Source: Paraphysomonas bandaiensis (Eukaryota > Chrysophyceae). From it: a DNA stretch of 64,000 bases. Both the position numbers and the translations under genes were made by a program. Every line of letters starts with the position of its first letter. Within the stretch, counting starts at the first letter, position 1. This document shows, in pieces, positions 1 to 10,000 of the stretch. Below the pieces are notes generated by a model, which saw only the letters and a list, made by a program, of their open reading frames with translations, was not told where the DNA came from and did no database searches. The stretch covers positions 124,001-188,000 of the forward strand of contig CBFFRP010000185.1 of NCBI GenBank assembly GCA_965644295.1. Direction: 5' to 3'.

Positions 1-756
1 GTAATATTATAATAGCTGCGAGCTGATAACTAACAACTATATAATATATAGAACATACAACACACTTATCTAGTTTAGATAATTATGTTGTCCGTAGTTG
101 AAAACAGTAATACATGAAATAAGTAAAATGAGACAATATAAACTATGTTATTAGTGAAAATATATAGGATCATGTTTATTATCTAAGATCTAATAGTATT
201 GGTTGGTACGGTTATCCCCACTTTTTCTCCAAATAAGTGTTTTCTACCAATTGGGTTCAACAGACATTTAACTTCAATATTCGGTTTCAATAGAAGCTAT
301 GATTCTAACTATCATGATATTGAAAAAGTGACTACTTAATTATATATTACACAATAGTAGGAAATCAGAATAATGGCTTAACTTTCGAAAGCAGACCATT
401 AAACACTTCTTCAAGTTGTAATATATTTCGATAAAGTACTACCACTGCACAATTGCATTCTTTTTAATCACTCCTTGACAATATATAACATCAAATTATT
501 TATATGAACGTATGAAACAGGCTAAGGTTATTAAACTCATTCATAATACCGTGGTGTGTACAGTATGTGACACAAGTGCAGTTGGACTGATGCATTGCAG
601 AATAGTTTACAGTTCTATTTCTCACAATACTCGTAAGTACTATTGATCGATAATCTATATGTCATCCATTGCTCACATATCTGTTAAATAATGTGCCGTG
701 GAAGTTGAAGGTGAATGAAAATGTACAGAGTTTAAAGGCACTGTAGAGTGCTGGGA
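1..756. other. intergenic, nothing recognised
   Basis: AT-rich sequence downstream of the F-box gene that is read leftwards. I see no convincing open frame, repeat or transposon end here. Its left boundary is the window edge. Confidence 0.6.
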
Positions 757-2226
757 CTACGAAAATCGATTGGCTATCTGGCAAACATAGCCGCTTGACA
801 TTCGCGCAGAAGCATCTTGAATCTCGCGATCACATTTTATGTGTCGATCCCTCTCAGAATAGCTTTCTTGCATGAGTTCCATGGTGTCTATTCCATCTTC
901 TGGGTCAACCCCGAAGCCCTCAACTTCGCATTGGTCCTCCCTCCACCGAAGCACAGCTCCAGCTGGCGCTCTCCCATCATTTGCCCTGGGGTCAGGTACC
1001 TCACGTCTCTTTTCCAGCTCCTCCCGTGCCGCTTTATGTAGTAATGAAGTATTGAAGAAAGCCCACTGACATGAAACATCGACGTAAGCAAGCTCCGGAC
1101 ACCCACCTTGGGCTAGTAGGAATGCAAAGGCGGCCACATGCTCATCTTCCATACCTGTACAATCTCGCAGTGTTAGCGTTCTTAATCCCGGCCACCGAGA
1201 TGGAATGTCAGTTAAAAACATCCCATGCAGGCTTTCATTGTCTGAGAAATCTGTCTCTTCTACTCGAGGTAAATGCAGCACAGCCTGTACACCATCCTCA
1301 TCTATCGTGTAGTGACGTAGACGAACACATTTCAGCAGCGGGCAACCCTCGGCCAAACTCAATCCCACCTCAGGTTGTAGCAAAGGATGATCAAACATAC
1401 CCTCTCCATTAGAAGATGTGACATTCATGTAGCTGAAGCTAATTTTCTCGAGGAGTGGACAAGAGGTTGCTACAGATCCAACTAGTATATTTACATCTAT
1501 ATTTTGTGAAACGGTTACTGTACGGAGCTGTGGGGATTGAAGCAGCACGCCCCGTAGAAAGCATGCAGACACACATCCTATTTGTTCTAGTTTCAAGGAT
1601 TGCAATTTAGACAGGTATGGCTGCAGAGCCTCCACGTCCTGACATCTAGAGCAAGAACCGTTTTGAGAATTGGACCCTAAAGCACATATCTGGGTGGACG
1701 CATCGTTCAGTCTGTTACTCTGTCCACTATCCCGTGAAGCGGTGCAAATAGCACAAATTTCTCCCACTATGCAATTACACATATGATCTACATCACGGTC
1801 AGTCTCAGTGTACCCCGAAATTGACATGTTCATTAAAGGTTGAACACCAGGAGCCGTTCTTTTAATCAAATTGAAGATAGCTTGCACGTTGATATCATTT
1901 GCGTAATCAAGTGACAAGTTCGTCCAGAGTACACTGTTAGTGCTTATACGTTTGTGCTCCCTGCAGGTCTCTCCGAAGTTCTCTATATCTCTCGGCTGCA
2001 GATATGTCAATATATGGGCCATGACGCTACTGCACACTCGACTAATCGGAGACATCGGCTGCATTCCATGCATGTCACGACAACATACACGCTTTTTTGA
2101 TGGGTAATCGTCCGTAACGGGGGATGTATATGGTGTGAATGGAGGAGATGCATCGAGAGGATGACTCCTCTTCAGTCTTCCAGTTACGACCGCTCGTTCG
2201 CTTCTTATCATGACTCGTTTGTTCAT
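757..2226 (-). CDS. F-box / leucine-rich-repeat protein
   Basis: Single-exon gene of 489 codons. I start it at the ATG at 2226 (MNKRVMIRSER); the open frame reaches nine codons further up but without an ATG. An F-box lies at about residues 65-107 (SSVMAHILTYLQPRDIENF, then CREH...LWTNLSL). It is followed by leucine-rich segments with LRR spacing (LQSLKLEQIGCVS, LLEKISFSYMNV, LLKCVRLRHYTI, LRTLTLRDCTGM, LAYVDVSC). F-box/LRR proteins are substrate receptors of SCF (Skp1-Cullin-F-box) ubiquitin ligases: the F-box binds Skp1 and the LRR arc binds the target. The basic, Ser/Pro-rich N-terminus is probably disordered. The CxxC-type cysteines between F-box and LRRs (CNCIVGEICAIC, CSRCQD) are unexplained. 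It is divergently paired with the C1/C2/WW gene. The target is unknown. Confidence 0.8.
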   Translation of the reverse strand: MNKRVMIRSERAVVTGRLKRSHPLDASPPFTPYTSPVTDDYPSKKRVCCRDMHGMQPMSPISRVCSSVMAHILTYLQPRDIENFGETCREHKRISTNSVLWTNLSLDYANDINVQAIFNLIKRTAPGVQPLMNMSISGYTETDRDVDHMCNCIVGEICAICTASRDSGQSNRLNDASTQICALGSNSQNGSCSRCQDVEALQPYLSKLQSLKLEQIGCVSACFLRGVLLQSPQLRTVTVSQNIDVNILVGSVATSCPLLEKISFSYMNVTSSNGEGMFDHPLLQPEVGLSLAEGCPLLKCVRLRHYTIDEDGVQAVLHLPRVEETDFSDNESLHGMFLTDIPSRWPGLRTLTLRDCTGMEDEHVAAFAFLLAQGGCPELAYVDVSCQWAFFNTSLLHKAAREELEKRREVPDPRANDGRAPAGAVLRWREDQCEVEGFGVDPEDGIDTMELMQESYSERDRHIKCDREIQDASARMSSGYVCQIANRFS

Positions 2227-2926
2227 TAATATCGTTTTCCTTAAGTTCAGCACATGTGTGATTGGTTCGACTTATGCATGGCTGCACTATGACACTCTTA
2301 GCTTGAAACCACTCTTCTATTGATACAGCGCTGTGTCAGTTCTTTGATTCCGTATGATTCATATCACACTAACTTACGACAGAACGGAAGAACAAAGAGC
2401 CCTCCCGTGCAAGCTGAAGACAATTCTTAGCCAAGTAAACCACTTATCAATCATATGATTGGTTCGATTAAACAGAACTCATTCGTTGTTTTCTTAGTCT
2501 AACGTGTGTACGGTCAGTCCGGATAAGATCTTCTAAAATCTTCAGAATGAGATGAGTGGTGTATAGAGTATTCCTACAGGCCTGCTGCTCCTGCTGTCAT
2601 GTGAACAACTCAATCCTGTAATTCTGACGGGGGGAGGCACCCGTAATCCAGTTCCAAGCAGAGAGCGAGCAGTGCTACGATCTTGTGATGGTCGTACTAG
2701 TAACGTGGAGATGTTGACGGGGTTTGACATACATGGACATAGCAGTATAATCTACTGGACCTCGCTGTACGATATATATCTCGCTGCCGGAGACGATGAA
2801 CAGCTAGTGGTAGCTATGTGTAGACTACCTCTCTTTGACTGAAGATAACCGTATCGTGTCGCGTATTATCACATCTGTCAGTTCATGTGTGGGGGATATA
2901 TTCAGAAGCAGTGAGACCTCATCATC
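2227..2926. promoter_or_regulatory. divergent intergenic region, presumed bidirectional promoter
   Basis: A 700-bp interval between two start codons pointing away from each other (F-box gene left, C1/C2/WW gene right). Both promoters must lie here or in the gene starts. I see no defined TATA box or repeated motif I would trust. Function is inferred from position only. Confidence 0.45.
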
Positions 2927-4216
2927 ATGTCTGTAGATAATAGCACAGAGCAGATAGCGTCATTAGAGGAGATTTCACCCTCTGAAAATAATATTCACGA
3001 ATGGCGACCGGCATTTATGCCCAAACCAACCTGGTGTTTTATATGCAAGGGGTTCATATATGGTGTGACTAAAGGGTCCCAGAAGGCCTACAAATGTGAA
3101 AAATGCGGGATTAATGTACACAAGAGGTGTTGCGATAAAGAGCATGTTTGTTCCGGTGAACTTCAGGATATACCAAGTCCTCGCGGACTTAAAAGTGGGA
3201 CATCTGGCGATTATTCAAATCCTCCCAACCATGACGGACATGAGTGGCAATCAATTTTCCTACCGAAACCCACCTGGTGTGGAAACTGTTCGTCGTTTAT
3301 ATACGGCATCACAAGCGAACAACAGAATGCATTTAAGTGTACGAAATGCGGCATCTGTAGCCATCGTAAATGCTGCTTGATTCCTGGTGATTTCCCTTGC
3401 ACTGGCGATGAAAACTCAAACCCCACCTCTAAATCTACACATGATAGAAATAATGAAATTGCACCAGATTCCGACTTCGACCGCCGCATTACCGCCGTCG
3501 TCAAAGGTGCACGAAAACTAAAAATTACCCAAACAATCGGTGATCAGGACCCTTATGTTCGATTATGGACGAGTAGCGATAGGGGAAACAAGAAGAGAAC
3601 GAAAACCTACGTTGACGGTCACTCGATGGCCGTTTGGAACGAGACGATTGAGCTTCGTACAGTGTCTACCGTTGTCAGTTTCATATGTGTTGAAGTGAAG
3701 AATGAGAATTCGTTGCAAAAAGATGTTGTGATTGGTCGGATGAAGGTTCCCTGTGATGAGGTGACAGACGTCCCGCAGGAAGGGTGGTACGTTCTCAAGG
3801 ACCAAGACGGCGAGTTTGCTGGTGAAGTACACTTATCGTTGGTCTATAATACCGACCATGATACAGGCGAAGACTTAGAACCATCTGTATCACCCAGCAC
3901 GCCGAGTCTGAAAGCAGCTGTGGCTTCGATGTCGAGGGCTGATGCAAGAATCCCCAAAATGGCACATGTTGCTACCGCAGCAATAGGTGTCCAGAGTGCG
4001 AGGGATATATTCAATCTTAATGGCAAGTTGCCGAATGCAAAAGATGCCTCAGTGGGCCTCCCTACGCCACCTCAATCTTCGAATCTTCAATGTGGTTCGT
4101 CGGTCGAAAGTGGACCTCCTCTGCCTCCAGGGTGGGAGCAACGATATACCAAGTCGGGAAAAGCGTACTATGTCAACCACATTGATAATGTTACTTCATG
4201 GAATAGACCTGCGTAG
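2927..4216 (+). CDS. C1-C1-C2-WW domain adaptor protein
   Basis: Intronless gene of 429 codons starting at ATCATCATG. Domains in order: two C1-type zinc fingers (about residues 24-75 and 105-158), each starting HEW...F.KPTWC..C and continuing with the C..C, H..CC and final C ligands; a C2 domain (about 185-306) with DPYVRLW, KTY.....WNE and a closing EVHLSL strand; and a C-terminal WW domain (about 395-428) with LPPGWEQRYTKSGKAYYVN and a second W in TSWNRP. C1 domains bind diacylglycerol/phorbol ester or act as protein modules; C2 binds membranes, often with Ca2+; WW binds proline-rich motifs. There is no kinase, HECT or lipase domain, so it looks like a membrane-recruited adaptor. The N-terminal C2 aspartates are only partly visible, so Ca2+ dependence is uncertain. 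Confidence 0.85.
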   Translation: MSVDNSTEQIASLEEISPSENNIHEWRPAFMPKPTWCFICKGFIYGVTKGSQKAYKCEKCGINVHKRCCDKEHVCSGELQDIPSPRGLKSGTSGDYSNPPNHDGHEWQSIFLPKPTWCGNCSSFIYGITSEQQNAFKCTKCGICSHRKCCLIPGDFPCTGDENSNPTSKSTHDRNNEIAPDSDFDRRITAVVKGARKLKITQTIGDQDPYVRLWTSSDRGNKKRTKTYVDGHSMAVWNETIELRTVSTVVSFICVEVKNENSLQKDVVIGRMKVPCDEVTDVPQEGWYVLKDQDGEFAGEVHLSLVYNTDHDTGEDLEPSVSPSTPSLKAAVASMSRADARIPKMAHVATAAIGVQSARDIFNLNGKLPNAKDASVGLPTPPQSSNLQCGSSVESGPPLPPGWEQRYTKSGKAYYVNHIDNVTSWNRPA

Positions 4217-4638
4217 CTCTCTAGGTTCGCGTTCTAGACAGCCAATTACAGGAATTATGGTGAGATCGAATACATGTAGCTTTATATGTAGAGTTATAGT
4301 GCCCACTATTTGCTGCTCTTTCATTGTTATCTCGAGTGTAAACCTAAATATATACGTATTTTTTTAAGATAGATCATCGCCATACATGTAATTCATACTG
4401 CACTTCCGTTTTCCGAAAGAATTAGAAGATATTGTGTACTAGTATACAACCTTAGCCTTTGACTAGGTTTTTACACCAATGTTGGTGTGACTAGAAAATT
4501 ATCCAAGTTGACTAGGTCCAATAATAGATTCCGTTGTAATAGGCTGTCTAGATTCGTGTGACAATTCAAAGTATGAGAAGCGAATGACGCCTACTAGACG
4601 CCTTGAAATGTTAATGTGGTTGGATAAATCGATATCTT
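4217..4638. other. 3' flank of C1-C2-WW gene
   Basis: About 420 bp between the stop codon and the target-site duplication of the LINE insertion. AT-rich; I see no gene or repeat in it. Confidence 0.5.
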
Positions 4639-4652
4639 TGGGATGAGGTTGT

Positions 4653-4870
4653 GTGAATGTCTGATTATTTAGCAATAGGCGTTGAGACCTTGCAGCAATT
4701 AGTGGCTAGAAGAATGCTAGTCATACTAGTTAGACCACTACCCGTAACTAATCAATACAAACTCTTTTATCCTACTATTTAACGCTACGAAAGCTGCTTG
4801 TGCGTCGCCGCAAGCACCAAGGTGCAACCACTTCCGTTCTTTTTGTGTGATATGAAATTCGCCTTTATCG
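4653..4870 (-). repeat. LINE 3' UTR with shared tail and hairpin-like core
   Basis: In LINE orientation this segment holds the core AAGTGGTTGCACCTTGGTGC followed by GCTTGCGGCGACGCACAAGC, and ends with CGCCTATTGCTAAATAATCAG and CATTCAC. The core and the terminal tail recur in the LINE copy at 25509-25740 and, diverged, near 17990-18141, 27567-27720, 52560-52710, 53705-53900 and 60655-60817. A conserved 3' end is what a LINE reverse transcriptase is expected to recognise. Confidence 0.75.
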
Positions 4871-4892
4871 TGTGTCCGTGGACTCACCGGCA

Positions 4893-5943
4893 CTATTGAT
4901 CTGGGGGTCTCCCTTTGGGATGGGTCTCCAGTGGTGTTGGAGGGGGCTCAGCGTTCTGGATTAGGGTCCTGAGTGCACCTAGTTCCAGATGTGTGGGTTG
5001 AGAGTGGTGGGGATTGTTGGGAGGAGGAGTTGGGTTTGTAGTCTGTGTTACTGTGCTCCTGTGGGGCCGCGGGTGTAGATAGAGTTGTCGAAGCCGTCGG
5101 CGTTGTGGAGGTCTGGGCAGTCCAGTGCTATGTCGGGTAGGACCTGTGAGGTGTGCACGTGTGTCTGGAGTCGGGGACGCTGTGGGGGGTCTTCGTTGGA
5201 CCCCTAGTAGTCGAAGGACTCTCGGACGTTGTCTTGACTGACTGCGTTTCGGACGGGGTCTCGGGAGTAGCCTGGGCGGCCTTTTGGACATGGTGATATA
5301 GCGACAACCGCGATCCTGTAGCATAAGCTTCGCTGCAGTGTAAAGCGGTTGCAGGAGATTAATAACCGCTGTTTCTAGGTTCCGTAGACTGTGTGCCGTC
5401 AGGTGGTTGTGTATGGCATCTTCGAAGACCGTTTCCAGTTGGGCTGCTGTGATGGTTCCAGTCCAGTATCTCTCGACCTGTGGGATGGAGGGATTCCAGG
5501 CTCTGCTGGAGAGTCTCCGTAGTGCAGATGTGATCCAGTTGGGTAAGGTCTGAGTTCTCTGTATTTCGTGGAGCACATTTTTATGCGATTGAAATGCAGT
5601 TTCCCTTATTTGGGTGATGGATTCATGTGTGCAGTCGAGGCACATATGTTTTAGGGAATCTAGTCGAAACCCGCAGTCAGAGCATGCGGCTTTGGTCAGG
5701 TCAAGCCCCTGTTTGGTTTTGGCCCGGTTCCTCCCTATGCAGAAAGATTTGTCCCATGTCAGTGCCGTGTTGAGTATTCTTTGGCGTAGATTTGAGCTGA
5801 GTTTGTCTTTGGATGCACTGCCATCCGCTTGAGCTAGTTTGCGCGGGAGGTGTACTCCGCTATTGGTCCAGTAGCCAGGCGCTCGATCAGGATTGTGTCC
5901 GTAGCGTTGATCTCTGGTTGAAGTGTAGTTCTCAAGTGTCCTT
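4893..5943 (-). pseudogene. 3' end of LINE ORF2, cut off by gypsy insertion
   Basis: C-terminal part of the LINE polyprotein. It contains a CSDCGF...LKHMCLDCTHES knuckle (CxxC...H...C pattern), a conserved block RAWNPSIPQVERYWTG and a long Arg/Pro/Thr-rich tail. It continues in frame from the RNase H part at 13663 if the LTR element is removed; the join lies between the codons for QDLCDL and RTLENY, as the uninterrupted copy at 25.7-27.2 kb shows. It is disabled by the 7.7-kb insertion and by truncation. Confidence 0.85.
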
Positions 5944-5947
5944 AGGT

Positions 5948-7056
5948 TGTAAACAACTCAGGTCTTGCAACCTAAGATCACTGAAAAGATATGTGAAATG
6001 GTTGTTTATCGAAACAACAAAACAGAATGCTTATTTAACTTATCACAGCCAGCAATACAAGCTCCCAAGTATCTCGCAACCTTAAGCTCCCAAAAGGTAG
6101 ATCAATTAACTTAGCTATGATTAGTTAGATAAAAAAGAAGTGAGAAGACAGGTTCCTAGTCTAAGACCCCCATAGTACACATGTCAAGCAAACAACCAGC
6201 ACCGTTCAATAAATATGACCATACATGCAGTACACTGAATACAGTTCATGTCCCATGTCCATTGTACCCAAAATGCGAACTGAAATAAGCCTAGAAAACG
6301 TCCTCACAGAAAACCGCCAGTTTACTGGTCCCGAAAAAACCAAAATCCCCGATTTCGGGACCGAAAACCCCAAAACCACCGGTTTTGGAATCTTACAGTA
6401 AAATCTCCGATTTCTGAGCTACAAAGACCCCAAAACAACCAATTCCCGAGTCTTGCAAGAAATCACCAATTATAGAGTCCCAAAAAAACAGAAAACACTA
6501 GTTTTCGAGTCACTAAAAATTCGCCAGCTCATTTCATGATAAACTCAATCTCATTCCAAACGTTAAATGCATTAACACATATCGATTTCGATTAACATTC
6601 CCAACGAAAGTTACACCTTCATATCTGTATCATATATCACCCATACCGTCCTCTCGCCATATGCCTAAGGCCCCTTTCCAATTTGTGCACCTTCCGGAGA
6701 AAATTGATGGAGTGTGATAACAGCAAATAGTCGTATAGCTGAGTCCAACGAGCTACTTAAATCGCTATAACACCGACACCGACTACCATATGAATATAGG
6801 TGTATACCAGTGAGTAGAAATCCATTGCTCAAAACCGAAATTGTGTGCTCGAGGGCAAGTCCTAGTACTCTTCTTCCTCACAGTCCTCTCATAATATAAT
6901 AATAAACATTTACTACATTCGTTTCCTATATTAAACCAGCTACATGCCTTAAATGAATATCATAGTTGTATTGGAGTTATATTAGTCAGTGTCATTATCA
7001 TAATATTATATCATTAAACATGAGACAAGGGTGTTATAAAAGCCCACGGCTTTACA
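5948..7056 (-). repeat. LTR, downstream (3') copy
   Basis: 1109 bp, starting TGTAAACAACTCAGG and ending GGCTTTACA on the + strand. It matches the right LTR almost base for base; the differences I see are small indels or substitutions near 6050 (GCAATACAAG versus GCATATACAAG) and in an A-run near 6130. An A/C-rich internal block at about 6300-6530 holds degenerate repeats around motifs such as CCGATTTCGGGACC and CCACCGGTTTTGGA. Confidence 0.95.
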
Positions 7057-7082
7057 TTACCCTTTCTCCCCCCTCCGGATGC
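7057..7082 (-). other. polypurine tract of the LTR element
   Basis: On the minus strand a purine run GGAGGGGGGAGAAAGGG lies directly before the start of the downstream LTR (TGTAAAGCC). This is the expected plus-strand DNA priming site of an LTR retrotransposon. Confidence 0.8.
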
Positions 7083-7087
7083 TGTAG

Positions 7088-10000
7088 CTACTCCTGAATA
7101 ATTTTGGGATAAGCCGCAGCCAGCGACGCATCAACCAAAATCATGCGAGTAGGGTCAAAATCCTTCTGGGATCCCCAACAGTAAACCAAATAGTTGTCGA
7201 ACGCATAGTTGGCACCGTTAAGGTTAAATTGAGCGCTAATCTTACGTCTAGAATTCTTATGATACCAATGGGTATACGTAAATTCCATGACATACGAAGC
7301 TGTTGCAAAATCTGGTAAACCCAGACTCTCGTACCACAGGTCACCGTAGAACCTGAGATCAACATAAACAACATCTCCAACCGATACTGTTGTGATGTTC
7401 TCCTTCCTCATTGAAGAGATAAAACGCTTCGCCGTAAACGAGTCATACGCAAGATGCCGCAAGTAAGGCCTAGACTCGCAGAAATCATAATATGCTTCAC
7501 ACTGAATATCCGGTGTCCATGGGATGTTCAGGATATCGCCGTCTGCATACTTCACCTTGAAAACCATCGTAGATTTGGTGCGTGAATCACCCGTATATGA
7601 AAGAATCTCCTCCACCTTAAATTGCTCATGGTCCCGCATCGCCGCTTCCATAGCGGATTCCTTATCTCCGAAAAATGGCTCAAGATCAGAGACAGAGTAT
7701 TCCCGAATTCCCCCGGTAAGAAGATTTCGAATTTGAACATCATTCTTGTATTGCCGTACCACTTCGAAAGGACCCTTCATCCTCGAGGATAATTTCGGAT
7801 GTGGTTTAGCACCAGCGTCGAACATAACAAAATCGCCTGGACAATACTGGTTTTGTTTGGCAGGATCCAAACCCGCTTCCGCTCGTTTCTCGACTAGAGA
7901 CTTCTGGTAGTCTGCTGATATCTGACGAACAAGAGCTAAGTAATCGTTCAGCCTTTTCAACAGCTGATGAGACGGATCATTGTCTCTCCCTTGGGCAGCC
8001 AAAAGATTCTTATAGATAGAATCCTGGGACCCAAACGTCAGTTCGAATGCAGAATACCCCGTCTCACTACTCTCGTGGGTATTCAGAATGAACATGATAG
8101 TAGCAAGTAACAGTTCGTCCTCTAAAACAGCATCAGCTTCGATTCTCTTATCAAAACAAATAGCCCGGATGTGACGAACCACTTCCTTAATAATACGCTC
8201 ACATCCGTTGACGTGCCTGTTGGCAATACTAAAAACATGACGAAGTCCTGACAACTTAACCAGTTCTGCGAAAAGTTCTGATTTGAGATCCGGACCCATA
8301 TCTGATATAATCATATCCGTGAGCCCATATGTACACCAGCACTTCCACACTGCTGTAGCCAAATTGATAGCTGTCATTCCTTTCACCGCATATAGGTACA
8401 CCAATTTCGTAAACAAATTAACCATGACCACAATATGCGTGTAACCAGATTTAGAAACAGGTGTAATAGCAACCGCGTCAATTCCCAGTGCACTCCTTGA
8501 ATGAGGCGGTTTTAAATGTCTAGTGATAGGAATCAATCGCTGCTTCAGCTCTCTCCTATTCTTCTGACAGTTGATACATTCGTCCACGAAGTCTGCAACC
8601 ACCTTGAAAGGCACGCCGTGTCCCGGAAATTGCCTACACAGACGTTTCCACGTCTCTTTCGCACCCCAGTGTCCTGCTTGCGCGTTGTGAACCTCTTTGA
8701 TAGCCTGGTAATAATCTATCCTCTGTACCTCCGTAGGCGGCGCGATCTCTTGAACGTCGTCCTCAAAATCGTCTTTTTCAAAGATGTTATGCAGTGTCAC
8801 GAAGTTCACTTCATCTGAGTCGAAATCGTCACTTTCGTCCACAAATCCGGACAAATACAGCAATCTTGACAAGCAATCCGCAACCACATTGTTCTTCCCT
8901 GGGATATGACGAATCAAAAAGTCAAAATCCTGCAAATAAATTCTCCATCGAATTATCTTCGCAACTTCTGATGCCTCCATCCACACAAGGTTGTTGTGGT
9001 CCGTCTCGATTGTAAATTTCTTTCCTCTCAGATAAAACGAAAATTTCTTGACTGAATAGAATATACCAAAACCCTCCTTCTCAATAGTACACCACTTCAA
9101 GGCTTGCTCTGACAATTTCTTGGAACAGATAGCAATAGTTTGCTGTTGAATCGGACTAGACCCAGTTCCCTCAACAGTCTGGAAAAGAATGCCTGCCACT
9201 CCATAGTCACTGGCATCTGTCCTAAGTGTCCACTCAAGATCATAATTCGGATAAAACAAAGCACAAGACTGTTGCAAACCACTCTTATATTTTTCAAACT
9301 CTTGCCTATAATCATGCTGCCATGTCGTTTCTTCCCAATTAAAACTACTCTTAGTCATATCCGTAAGATGTTTAACCAAATCTGAGTAATTCTGAACAAA
9401 TGGAGCAAAGAATACTCCCATACCCAACAAAGATCTAATCTTCTTACATCTATTTCCATTCTCTGGAAAAGGAATATTCAATAAAGCCTCTTTCCTATCG
9501 TCCGTGAGCTCGAAACTATTGTGCCTTACCAAATAGCCAAAAAACTTGATCTCCCTAAATCCTAACCAGGTCTTTGCAAATTTCAACACAACTCCATGTT
9601 CAATGCATCTATCCAGGAAAATCTCCAGCTTCTTATACGCATCATCAAAATCATGTGCCAATAACAGAACATTATCAAATATACACAGCGCCCATTCCAG
9701 ATCTCCAAACAATTTGACTACCGCTTCTTGCAACACACTAATCCCTGGAGACACTCCCTCCGGAAGGAATAAAGGCTGAAATTGGCCCCACGGTGTTTGA
9801 ACTGACAATTTTTCAGATGTGTTCTCATGCAACCTGATCTGATGGAACGCATTCGTGAGGTCAATGTCCATAAATATCTTATAGCCAATAATACGATCCA
9901 ACTCATGTCTTACATTAGGAACTGTATAGTGTGGACTTGGAATGTACTTGTTGATTTGCACGTAATCCCCACAAATCCTAATAAAAGGTTTCGTGGCTTT

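Noticed and set aside
2542-2730. 62-codon frame in the divergent spacer
   Set aside because: Too short, no domain, lies in a presumed promoter region.
7057-7087. Possible env-type third gene in the LTR element
   Set aside because: Only 31 bp lie between the pol stop and the LTR, filled by the polypurine tract.
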